Of a stretch of 34,513 nt of DNA, positions 9,156-15,789 are shown piece after piece. Every line of letters begins with the position of its first letter. The first letter of the stretch is position 1. Position numbers and translations under genes: made by a program. The notes below the pieces were generated by a model. The model ran no database searches and had not been told where the DNA came from. It saw only the letters and a list, made by a program, of their open reading frames with translations. Origin of the DNA: JAWOJF01 sp046481785 (GTDB lineage Bacteria; Bacteroidota; Ignavibacteria; Ignavibacteriales; Ignavibacteriaceae); contig JAWOJF010000264.1 in assembly GCA_046481785.1 (NCBI GenBank), positions 1 through 34,513 of the forward strand, in the 5' to 3' direction.

Positions 9156-9171
9156 ATTGAACCGGTTTAAT
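9156..9171. promoter_or_regulatory. LacI-family-type operator upstream of the hexuronate genes
   Basis: ATTGAACCGGTTTAAT is a 16-bp palindrome with one mismatched pair and a central CG. AACCGGTT cores are typical of LacI/GalR-family operators. It lies 126 bases upstream of the mannonate oxidoreductase start. An overlapping repeat GTTCAA-N7-TTGAAC is also present (9145-9163). No regulator gene is in the window. Confidence 0.4.
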
Positions 9172-9228
9172 AATATGAAGAAATGAATAAATAATCAAAT
9201 ATTACTTATTTTTTCCTAAGAAATCGGC

Positions 9229-10173
9229 TTAATTACTGATAATTTGGTCAAGCAAAAACCCGCTGATATCAGTTTTAATCTGCATCCAGAGTGGAAGATG
9301 ATCCGAGATCTGGAAGGTAAATTCTGTCTTACTTAAATCCGGGAATAATATCTTATGATTGCCCATATAAAAGTCCAGTACGCCGCCTTTATTTGTAAAA
9401 TTCTCAGGATAATTAGGATATAATAATATCTGATCATATCTTTTATTTTTTTCGAGATTGGATCCGAAACCGACTTTTGCCAGTGATTTGGGAATTTCAA
9501 GTCCGCGGCTTGTTACCTTTTTAAATAATTCGCTCTTAATGCCGGGGATATTAAAATCTCCCATAACAATCAGGTCTCTGTCTTCATTATATTTTTCTTT
9601 CTTCTTGGCATCTATCCAATTTGCAAGAAGCTCCAGTTCGGCAATTCTTTCCTTTTCATTTGCACCCCATCTTATATGAACTGTTATAATAACAAAATCA
9701 AAATTGCCCGATCTGAAAGAAGCAATATATGGCGCTCTCCACCAGGATATATCAGATATATATTCAGAACCCTTCTTTTTCCTTGGGGGACTGGCTTCAG
9801 CCGCAAGTCCGCAAAATACTACCGCCCGGCTGTCATATAAATATGCAATCCTCTCCCTGTTTCCTCCCGGATCCGGAATCATATCTGAATATACTACATT
9901 CCAGTAAGGGCCTAATATTTCAAGTATTCTTTTTAGATCAGCAAGATTATCTCGTAATTCCACAACTCCTATCAAATCAAACTGTCCAAGTATTTCGGCA
10001 ATGTAATGAATTGCCGCCTCACTTCTTTTTTTCTTTCCAAGTTCCCTTATGTTCCAGGTAGCTATATTAATTGTCTCATCAATTTTAGATGACGGTATAT
10101 CAGCCATTTCAATTCTCTTTTTAATTTCTATAAGGCCGCTGGCTATTTCTTTTGATATTTTACCGTGATGCAT
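9229..10173 (-). CDS. endonuclease/exonuclease/phosphatase (EEP) family protein
   Basis: A 314-aa metal-dependent phosphoesterase of the EEP (DNase I-like) fold; the substrate cannot be told from sequence. The motifs appear in order: IATWNIRELG (metal Asn), VGVVELRDN (metal Glu), RIAYLYDS, VHIRWGA (catalytic His region), MGDFNIPG (Asp/Asn pair), KRYDQILL and the terminal ISDHLPLWMQI (SDH). All expected catalytic positions appear intact. There is no signal peptide, so it is probably cytosolic. An N-terminal helix of ~35 residues precedes the domain. It stands alone, 198 bases upstream of the hexuronate genes on the same strand. It could act on DNA, RNA or a small phosphoester. Confidence 0.85.
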   Translation of the reverse strand: MHHGKISKEIASGLIEIKKRIEMADIPSSKIDETINIATWNIRELGKKKRSEAAIHYIAEILGQFDLIGVVELRDNLADLKRILEILGPYWNVVYSDMIPDPGGNRERIAYLYDSRAVVFCGLAAEASPPRKKKGSEYISDISWWRAPYIASFRSGNFDFVIITVHIRWGANEKERIAELELLANWIDAKKKEKYNEDRDLIVMGDFNIPGIKSELFKKVTSRGLEIPKSLAKVGFGSNLEKNKRYDQILLYPNYPENFTNKGGVLDFYMGNHKILFPDLSKTEFTFQISDHLPLWMQIKTDISGFLLDQIISN

Positions 10174-10602
10174 AACTGCTCCTTTAAAATATTGTTATAA
10201 TGCAGCTCAGGCTTTAGCCTGTGATTAATAACAGCACAGTCCGGCGCGGCAGGCTGTATTACGTTCTATATTAATCTTGTCGCATGATAAACGGCAGATG
10301 AGAATTCAGAGAAGAGGTAACCCCAGTTGGGATTAAAAGAATTGTTATCCCTAAACCCATTCCAAAATTGTTTTTTTACTGATTAAAAAGCAACAAAAAA
10401 ATATCAATTCAATTCGTACATTTCTTTATAATAATTCCTGACAATTATATTGCAAGTAGCAGTTTATAAAATTAATTTACAACTGTGTTTAGACTATTCA
10501 TTCTTCCTGCCACCAATGGGTGAGTCCATATATACTGTAATCTCTGTGTTTTAAAAAATTATTCCTCAATTTTTTCAATATTTATTGTAAGGAGAGTATT
10601 AC
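10174..10602. other. intergenic region with one degenerate palindromic repeat
   Basis: Divergent spacer of 429 bases. It holds a palindrome CAGGCTTTAGCCTG at 10208-10221, a diverged relative of the CAGGCTTCAGCCTG arms at 13626-13683. A strong Shine-Dalgarno AAGGAG at 10589-10594 serves the gene at 10603. No RNA gene or conserved ORF was recognised. Confidence 0.5.
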
Positions 10603-11043
10603 ATGAATGCTGAAGACAGAATTAACAAATTCAGTTTTTTACTAGGTAAATGGGAGCTTAAATATAAAGTATCAAAGACCAGGTTTAGTGAAGAAAATTA
10701 TGGTGAAGGAGAGGGGGAATTCAAAAAAATTCTGGATAATCATTATGTAACGTTTGAATATAAAGCAAAAATATCCGGAACTGAAAGTTCAGCGCATGCG
10801 ATTTTTGCATGGGACGAAAAAAGTAATATTTACAGGTATTGGTGGTTTGAGGACTCAGGACAGTTTATGGAGGCAACGGCGGATTTTATTGATGAGAAAA
10901 CACTTTGTCTGAACTGGCACAACAGTCTGTTAGTTCAAACTTTTCATAAAACCGATGATGGCAAAATAATTTTACAAATGAAATATCCCATTAATAATGA
11001 GAATTATAATCCGGTACTTGAAGTATCTTTAACAAGAAGATAG
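10603..11043 (+). CDS. DUF1579-like small protein
   Basis: A 146-aa protein without signal peptide or membrane segment. It opens with INKFSFLLGKWELKYK, the FxxLxGxW pattern of the DUF1579/lipocalin-like group. Alternating hydrophobic strands follow (HYVTFEYKAKISG, AIFAWDEKSNIYRYWWFEDSG), consistent with a small beta-barrel. The function of the family is not established. An AAGGAG Shine-Dalgarno sits 8 bases before the ATG. It is the first gene of a four-gene plus-strand operon; the gap to the next gene is 14 bases. Confidence 0.65.
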   Translation: MNAEDRINKFSFLLGKWELKYKVSKTRFSEENYGEGEGEFKKILDNHYVTFEYKAKISGTESSAHAIFAWDEKSNIYRYWWFEDSGQFMEATADFIDEKTLCLNWHNSLLVQTFHKTDDGKIILQMKYPINNENYNPVLEVSLTRR

Positions 11044-11057
11044 ATAAGAGACATAAA

Positions 11058-11789
11058 ATGAAATATTTATTTTTTTTAATATGTTCTGCATTAATATTAT
11101 CCTGTTCAGATATAAACATATCCGGGCCCTATCTTTTCCCGGTAGAAGAGTCTTCAGCCGGTGTAGTTAGTAAAAAGTACTATACTGATATAAGTTTTGT
11201 TCAGTTGTTACAGAAGGAGGAATTTGTTTATCAAAACAGGCTGCTTATGAAAAAGATATATTATAGTGGAAATAATGAAGCAGGTTATAGAAAGGAATTG
11301 TTCTATTACAGCGGCAGAAGACTGATGTATAAGGTAAACTATCAGGACATTGCGGCATATCCCGGCAGCCTGGTGCTTACAGATTCAACTTTATATAAAT
11401 ATGCCGGGGATTACCTTTCCGAAGAAAAGATTTGTTTCTTCAATAGTAATCGTTATTTAAAGTATACTTATGAATATGTGGGAAAATATCCAATAAAAAA
11501 ATCAAAATTTTATGATGAGGAACTAGATTCATATGTAGTATATGAATATAGTAATAGAAAACTTTTAAAAGAGAAAATCTATTACAGGTATATTGGCATA
11601 TCAGAAATCAAAGAATATGAATACAAAGATAATTTTCTTATAGGAACTGTTTTTACGGAACCATCAGGCGCAGCAAAAAGAAAAATATCATACACTTATA
11701 ATAAAAGAGGAAAACTTATCCTGGAAGAAGTTAAGGAACTGCTGCCCTATAGTTCTTCGATGTCTTATGTAATAAGATATGAGTATTAG
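11058..11789 (+). CDS. lipoprotein with YD-like repeats, function unknown
   Basis: A 243-aa lipoprotein: MKYLFFLICSALILSC is a lipoprotein signal peptide with lipobox LILSC, placing the mature protein on the periplasmic side of a membrane or on the outer membrane. The body is rich in Tyr and Lys and repeats short strand motifs: LYKYAGDYLSEEK, YTYEYVGKYPIKK, YEYSNRKLLKEK, YEYKDNFLIG, YTYNKRGKLILEE. This resembles RHS/YD-type repeats of secreted Bacteroidota proteins. No catalytic motif is visible. It overlaps an alternative start of the adenosine deaminase gene at 11779. Confidence 0.65.
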   Translation: MKYLFFLICSALILSCSDINISGPYLFPVEESSAGVVSKKYYTDISFVQLLQKEEFVYQNRLLMKKIYYSGNNEAGYRKELFYYSGRRLMYKVNYQDIAAYPGSLVLTDSTLYKYAGDYLSEEKICFFNSNRYLKYTYEYVGKYPIKKSKFYDEELDSYVVYEYSNRKLLKEKIYYRYIGISEIKEYEYKDNFLIGTVFTEPSGAAKRKISYTYNKRGKLILEEVKELLPYSSSMSYVIRYEY

Positions 11790-11793
11790 AGAA

Positions 11794-12840
11794 ATGAAAA
11801 CAGATAAAAAATTTATCAGAGCGCTCCCCAAGGTTGAACTTCACATACATCTTGATTGTTCTGTTAGTTATGAGGTTGTAAAAAAACTTTGGCCTTCTGT
11901 TAGTGAAGAAGAGTACAGAAAAAGATTCATAGGGCCGGATAACTGCACTAATCTTAGGGATTTCCTTAAATGTGTTTCTAATGGTATCGATTTAATGCAG
12001 ACTGAAACTGAAATCCGCGAAGTTGTAAATGGTTTGTTTCATCAGCTTCAGCAGGATAATGTTATATATGCCGAAATCAGGTTTGCCCCGCTGCTCCATC
12101 TTAATAATAAACTGCTGCCGGAAGAAGTTGTGGAAATTGCCGTTGATGCTGTAAGAGTCTGCAGCCACTCTACAGGTATTAAGGCGGGAATTATTCTGTG
12201 TACCCTTCGCCATTTTAGTGAAGAGCAGAACTTGCAAACAATTAAGCTTGTTGAGCAATTCATTAATACGAATGTAGTTGCTTTTGATATTGCCGGCGAT
12301 GAAGCAGGATATCCAGTTGATGCTCATAAAAAAGCATTTGAATACGCCATAAAAAAAAACATACCCGTAACAGCACATGCAGGAGAAGCAAAAGGCGCTG
12401 ATAGTGTATGGGAGACGTTAAAATATTTTAATCCGCAAAGAATTGGACATGGAGTCAGAAGTACAGAAGATGCAAGGTTAATTGAATATGTTATAAAAAA
12501 TAATATACATCTCGAAGTTTGTCCCACCAGCAATATACTGACCGGCATATACCGCAATTATTCAGAACACCCGGTTAACCATCTTTTTAATGCAGGTGTC
12601 TCTATCGGAATTAATACTGATGGGAGATCACTGATAAACGTTTCGTTAACTGATGAATACATTAAACTGGCAGAAGCATTCAATTGGCAGGGGAAACATT
12701 TTTATGCATGCAATATTAATGCTTTAAATCATACCTTTCTTCCGGGAAAAGAAAAGGAAGAGTTCAAAAAGGTTCTTGATGGAGAGTATTTGGAAATTAT
12801 TAATAATTATAAGGACGATAAAAATGAAGCAGTCGTATGA
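11794..12840 (+). CDS. add: adenosine deaminase
   Basis: Zinc enzyme of purine salvage that converts adenosine to inosine. The family motifs are in order: LPKVELHIHLDCS (metal HxH), DIAGDEAGYP, TAHAGEAKG, RIGHGVRS, LEVCPTSN, and SIGINTDGRSL with the zinc-binding Asp. The residue after that Asp is Gly where E. coli Add has a second Asp; NTDxR variants are common in non-proteobacterial relatives, so activity is still expected. I chose the ATG at 11794 (348 aa); the ATG at 11779 is in frame and overlaps the lipoprotein stop. The C-terminus overlaps the methyltransferase start by 17 bases, indicating coupled translation. Confidence 0.92.
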   Translation: MKTDKKFIRALPKVELHIHLDCSVSYEVVKKLWPSVSEEEYRKRFIGPDNCTNLRDFLKCVSNGIDLMQTETEIREVVNGLFHQLQQDNVIYAEIRFAPLLHLNNKLLPEEVVEIAVDAVRVCSHSTGIKAGIILCTLRHFSEEQNLQTIKLVEQFINTNVVAFDIAGDEAGYPVDAHKKAFEYAIKKNIPVTAHAGEAKGADSVWETLKYFNPQRIGHGVRSTEDARLIEYVIKNNIHLEVCPTSNILTGIYRNYSEHPVNHLFNAGVSIGINTDGRSLINVSLTDEYIKLAEAFNWQGKHFYACNINALNHTFLPGKEKEEFKKVLDGEYLEIINNYKDDKNEAVV

Positions 12841-13585
12841 AGAATTATTTGAAAACTACGGGCAAAAATACGATAATGAAAGCTTTACTAAAGGAACACT
12901 GGGAGAGTGCGACTTTATTGAAAAAGAGATCAGTTATAATAAATCAATTAAGATATTAGACCTGGGCTGCGGAACAGGAAGGCACTCAATTGAACTGACA
13001 AAAAGAGGTTACAATGTTACCGGCGTTGATCTGTCAGATTCTCAGTTAAAACGTGCAAAAGAAAAGGCCGCCGGGCAGAACTTGCAGATAACTTTTCTAA
13101 AACATGATGCCAGGGATCTTCCTTTTGTAAGTGAATTTGATGTTGTAATAATGTTATGTGAAGGGGGATTTCCGTTAATGGAGACTGATGAGATGAATTA
13201 CCAGATTCTGCAGAATGCTTCAAAAGCCCTGAAACAAAGTGGTAAATTTATATTTACTACATTAAACGGGTTATTTCCTCTATCTCATTCTATTGAAGAA
13301 TTTGTTAATTCAACCACAGATGATGGGAATGCATCATACCACAAAAATTCTTTTGATCTGATGACCTTCCGTGATTTTAATATTACAAAAGTAGAGGATG
13401 ATTCGGGTAATGTAAAAGAACTAAAGTGCAGTGAAAGATATTATGTTCCTTCAGAAATTACCTGGATGTTAAAGTCTCTCGGCTTCAGGAAAATCGATAT
13501 CTTTGGAGCAAAACTCGGTGTATTCAGCAGGGAAGATAAACTAACTACGGATGATTTTGAAATGCTGGTGATTGGAGAAAAATAA
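12824..13585 (+). CDS. class I SAM-dependent methyltransferase
   Basis: A cytosolic Rossmann-fold methyltransferase of ~253 aa; the acceptor is unknown. Motif I is ILDLGCGTGRHSIEL, followed by the acidic strand-2 end GVDLS, then HDARDLPF and FDVVIMLCEGGFPLM. This order fits the Methyltransf_25/11 group. The start is the ATG at 12824 (MKQSYEELFENYG), inside the end of the adenosine deaminase gene. Reading from 12776 would add an unlikely basic 16-residue extension. It is the last gene of its operon and is followed 3 bases later by a hairpin. Confidence 0.85.
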   Translation: MKQSYEELFENYGQKYDNESFTKGTLGECDFIEKEISYNKSIKILDLGCGTGRHSIELTKRGYNVTGVDLSDSQLKRAKEKAAGQNLQITFLKHDARDLPFVSEFDVVIMLCEGGFPLMETDEMNYQILQNASKALKQSGKFIFTTLNGLFPLSHSIEEFVNSTTDDGNASYHKNSFDLMTFRDFNITKVEDDSGNVKELKCSERYYVPSEITWMLKSLGFRKIDIFGAKLGVFSREDKLTTDDFEMLVIGEK

Positions 13586-13587
13586 AG

Positions 13588-13611
13588 TGACATCTTTTTA
13601 TAAAGATGTCA
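13588..13611 (+). terminator. hairpin after the methyltransferase operon
   Basis: TGACATCTTT and AAAGATGTCA form a perfect 10-bp stem with a TTAT loop, 2 bases after the stop codon. No T-run follows. It shares its core with hairpins at 25573-25606 and 33140-33176. Confidence 0.6.
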
Positions 13612-13625
13612 TCTATAGGTATAGT

Positions 13626-13683
13626 GTAACACAGGCTTCAGCCTGTGAAGCCATGCTATATCACAGGCTGAAGCCTGTGTTAC
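13626..13683. repeat. BIME-like paired palindromes
   Basis: Two 23-bp units, 13626-13648 and 13661-13683, are perfect reverse complements of each other across a 12-base spacer. Each unit is itself palindromic around CAGGCTTCAGCCTG. The arrangement resembles paired REP units. A diverged single copy is at 10208-10221. The second unit ends 22 bases before the DUF4180 start. Confidence 0.85.
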
Positions 13684-13705
13684 AAATAAATAACAAAGGA
13701 ATCAA

Positions 13706-14062
13706 TTGAAGATAATTTTACATGAAAGCCCGGGAAAAAATAAATTAGCAGAAATTATATCCGGCGAAATAATAATTAATAATGTTCAGGATGCCTTAGA
13801 TTTAATGGCTGATGTAAACTACCAGGGATCAGATACCATTATTATATATGAAAAGAACATTAACCCGGAGTTTTTTAATTTACATTCAGGCTTCCTGGGG
13901 GAAGTATTGCAGAAATTTGCTAATTATGGTGTAAGGATGGTTATACTTGGTGATTTCTCCAAATACAACAGTAACAGCTTAAATGCATTTATAATTGAAT
14001 GCAACAGGGGAAAGCAGTTTTTGTTTGCCGGCAGTATTGAAGAGGCAAAAGAAAAATTATAA
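13706..14062 (+). CDS. DUF4180 domain protein
   Basis: A 118-aa soluble protein that is almost entirely one DUF4180 domain. The recognisable elements are DALDLMADVNYQGSDTIIIY, PEFFNLHSGFLGEVLQKFANYG, VILGDFSKYNSNSLNAFIIE and CNRGKQFLF near the C-terminus. The family has no established function; its fold prediction is alpha/beta. Translation probably begins at the TTG at 13706, which has AAAGGA 5 bases upstream and gives the expected N-terminus; the next ATG would lie inside the domain. It stands alone between paired palindromes and a hairpin at 14088-14107. Confidence 0.82.
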   Translation: MKIILHESPGKNKLAEIISGEIIINNVQDALDLMADVNYQGSDTIIIYEKNINPEFFNLHSGFLGEVLQKFANYGVRMVILGDFSKYNSNSLNAFIIECNRGKQFLFAGSIEEAKEKL

Positions 14063-14087
14063 TTTTAGCAAAGATTTTAAAGATAGT

Positions 14088-14127
14088 CCCTCTTTTTTCA
14101 AAGAGGGTACTTTCCGCTTGCGGAAAG
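14088..14127. repeat. two adjacent hairpins downstream of the DUF4180 gene
   Basis: CCCTCTTT/AAAGAGGG with a TTTC loop (14088-14107) is followed after 2 bases by CTTTCCGC/GCGGAAAG with a TT loop (14110-14127). The first may terminate the DUF4180 gene. The pair looks like a repetitive intergenic element. Confidence 0.55.
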
Positions 14128-14226
14128 GGGGAGATTTGTCTGTTTGTTTTTCTAAGCTGCGAAAATAAACTTGTATTCGCCAATGCAGTGCAGGGAATCT
14201 CTCTGTCATCCGCTTTGCGGTTGACT

Positions 14227-14249
14227 GTCTCTCTTTAGTAAAGAGAGAC
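14227..14249 (-). terminator. hairpin downstream of dinB
   Basis: GTCTCTCTTT and AAAGAGAGAC form a perfect 10-bp stem around an AGT loop. It lies 9 bases beyond the dinB stop codon (minus strand). There is no T-run on the minus strand, so it is a 3'-end structure rather than a textbook terminator. Confidence 0.5.
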
Positions 14250-14258
14250 TTAAGAAAA

Positions 14259-15410
14259 TCACCCATTTATTGCAACGCCAAACTGCACCGATTCATAACC
14301 GTACTTAGCCCTTAGTTTATTAATCGCATCAAGTACGCGGCTGCGTTTTGTGTAAATGTCATCAAATAAAAACTGCTGTTCTGATTTTACGGAAAAATTT
14401 GTAAGCCTTATTCCTACCAGTCTTATTGCCACTCTTCTTGTATATGATTTATGGAAGAGTTCTTTTACTGTATTAAATATTACAGCCGGGTCATCTGTCT
14501 GCCGGGTGCTTCTTGCTTTTGTAAGTGTATTAAAATCGGAATATCTGAGTTTAAATGTAATTGTGGAGGCTGTCCAGTTATTTTCTTTAAGGGACTGTGA
14601 AAGTTTTGCCGAGAGAGTAAAAATTGTTTCTTCTATCTTTTTTACAGATAAAACATCATTAAGGAATGTAGTTTCATGCGAAATGCTTTTCTGTTCATGT
14701 TCTGTAGTTAAATATTCGGTTCCGTGTCCGTTTGCCCTTTCCCAAAGATCAGTACCATATTTACCGAATGCAGAAGCAAAATAATCTTTCGGCAGTGCGG
14801 CTATATCTTTTATAAAATATATCCCTCTTTGGTTAAGCTCTTTTAATGTTACCTTCCCGACTCCCGGTATAACCTGGACGGGCAAAGGTGCAAGAAATAC
14901 TTTTTCTCCGCCCGGCGGTACATAAGTAATACCGTTCGGTTTGTTGTGGTCAGAGCCTATCTTTGCAACTGTTTTGTTGCCGGCTATGCCTATTGAGCAG
15001 GGGAGTGAAAGCGAACTATTAATTTCACTCTGAAGCTTCTTTGCAAAAATATCATAAGCGCCGTAAATGCGTTCACAGCCGGAAAAATCCATGTAGAACT
15101 CATCAATAGAAGCCTGTTCTAATACAGGAGCGTATTTTTCAAGTATTCTTCTTACTGCTTTGGAGTACCTGCTGTATTCACTATGATGCCCGTGCAGGTA
15201 AATTGCCTGCGGGCAAAGTGAATATGCTTTGCGTATAGGCATAGCAGAGTGAATACCGAATTTACGTGTCTCATAACTGCAGGCGGCAACCACACCGCGC
15301 CCGTGCGGATCACCCCCTACAATAACGGGTTTCCCTTTCAGCGAGGGATTTAATATCCGCTCCACCGAAACAAAAAAGGCATCCATATCTAAATGAAATA
15401 TTGTTTTCAT
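14259..15410 (-). CDS. dinB: DNA polymerase IV (Y-family translesion polymerase)
   Basis: A 383-aa translesion polymerase that copies damaged DNA. The catalytic carboxylates are intact: D8 in IFHLDMDAFF, and D103/E104 in QASIDEFYMDFSG. Also present are the fingers motif AACSYETRKFGIHSAMP and the helix-hairpin-helix VIPGVGKVTLKEL. The little-finger region follows (ISHETTFLNDV). Near the C-terminus EQQFLFDD resembles a beta-clamp-binding motif (QxxLF). An intact active site makes this DinB rather than the inactive ImuB of other mutasomes. It lies on the same strand as the split DnaE and DUF72 genes but is separated from them by ~380 bases of repeats. Its leader is a palindromic repeat that supplies GGGTGAGG 4 bases before the ATG. 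Confidence 0.94.
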   Translation of the reverse strand: MKTIFHLDMDAFFVSVERILNPSLKGKPVIVGGDPHGRGVVAACSYETRKFGIHSAMPIRKAYSLCPQAIYLHGHHSEYSRYSKAVRRILEKYAPVLEQASIDEFYMDFSGCERIYGAYDIFAKKLQSEINSSLSLPCSIGIAGNKTVAKIGSDHNKPNGITYVPPGGEKVFLAPLPVQVIPGVGKVTLKELNQRGIYFIKDIAALPKDYFASAFGKYGTDLWERANGHGTEYLTTEHEQKSISHETTFLNDVLSVKKIEETIFTLSAKLSQSLKENNWTASTITFKLRYSDFNTLTKARSTRQTDDPAVIFNTVKELFHKSYTRRVAIRLVGIRLTNFSVKSEQQFLFDDIYTKRSRVLDAINKLRAKYGYESVQFGVAING

Positions 15411-15413
15411 AGT

Positions 15414-15452
15414 TCCTCACCCCCAACCCCTCTCCACATTTGTGGAGAGGGG
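15414..15452. repeat. REP-like hairpin in the dinB leader
   Basis: CCTCACCCCCAA leads into a perfect 12-bp stem CCCCTCTCCACA (15427-15438) / TGTGGAGAGGGG (15441-15452). The CCTCACCCCC start matches, in inverted orientation, the repeat at 15811-15854 that encodes the DUF72 tail. On the minus strand it forms a strong hairpin in the dinB 5' leader. Confidence 0.75.
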
Positions 15453-15500
15453 ATATTCGTTTCGCTTCTCTGAAGCTCCTAATAATTTCTTTTTCTTTTC

Positions 15501-15575
15501 TACTAATGTTCCGCTGCTCTGCAGCTAACAATTACTGCGTTACTCCTGAGCCACAGAGCGGCGACACATTAGTAG
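15501..15575. repeat. two diverged copies of an AGCGG-ACATTAGTAG palindromic repeat
   Basis: On the minus strand, 15501-15527 reads GCTGCAGAGCAGCGGAACAT and continues TAGTA. On the plus strand, 15548-15575 reads GAGCCACAGAGCGGCGACAC and continues ATTAGTAG. Both match the pattern of the interrupted copy around 15601-15776 (GCTCC...GGAGCGGCACATT). Confidence 0.55.
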
Positions 15576-15608
15576 ATTATATTGAGAAAAAAAGTTCCAA
15601 GCTCCGTA

Positions 15609-15761
15609 GCAGGGTGTTGCAGAACGATAAATTTTTGTCATTTCGATCGTAGGGAGAAATCTTAACTTTGTAAAACGGAAAGATTTCTCAGTCGAAGACC
15701 TGCCTTTGCCGGCAGGCAGACTCCTTCGAAATGACAATTTGAGAGTTCTGCAACACCCTGC
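15609..15761. mobile_element. MITE-like element with 17-bp perfect terminal inverted repeats
   Basis: GCAGGGTGTTGCAGAAC (15609-15625) and its perfect complement at 15745-15761 bound a 153-bp non-coding segment. Both ends are flanked by GTA (15606-15608 and 15762-15764), a possible 3-bp target duplication. Removing the element and one GTA restores the palindrome GCTCC-GTA-GGAGC. Inside are nested inverted pairs: GTCATTTCGA (15637-15646) / TCGAAATGAC (15726-15735), and GAGAAATCTT (15654-15663) / AAGATTTCTC (15680-15689). No transposase is encoded, so movement would depend on an enzyme elsewhere. The alternative is a large cruciform or REP cluster without mobility. Confidence 0.6.
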
Positions 15762-15789
15762 GTAGGAGCGGCACATTTTTCTTCTCGTT

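Larger units (their letters stand above)
15411..15789. other. repeat-filled spacer between DUF72 and dinB
   Basis: About 380 bases made almost entirely of repeats: a G/C-rich hairpin (15414-15452), related ATTAGTAG palindromes in opposite orientations (15501-15527 and 15548-15575), and a third palindrome interrupted by a 153-bp MITE-like element (15601-15769). I consider the open frames here to be chance translations of these repeats. Confidence 0.7.

Noticed and set aside
9458..10061. Plus-strand open frames of 67-110 aa within the EEP gene
   Set aside because: They are antisense shadows of a gene with complete catalytic motifs and have no ribosome site or family.
11992..12378. 128-aa minus-strand frame opposite adenosine deaminase
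   Set aside because: Antisense shadow of a conserved enzyme; low-complexity Phe/Cys-rich product with no family.
12776..12823. Upstream start for the methyltransferase
   Set aside because: It would add MMESIWKLLIIIRTIK, which is adenosine deaminase coding sequence in another frame. The ATG at 12824 gives the normal family N-terminus.
13626..13683. CRISPR array or tRNA
   Set aside because: There are only two units, in inverted orientation with one spacer, and no tRNA cloverleaf elements.
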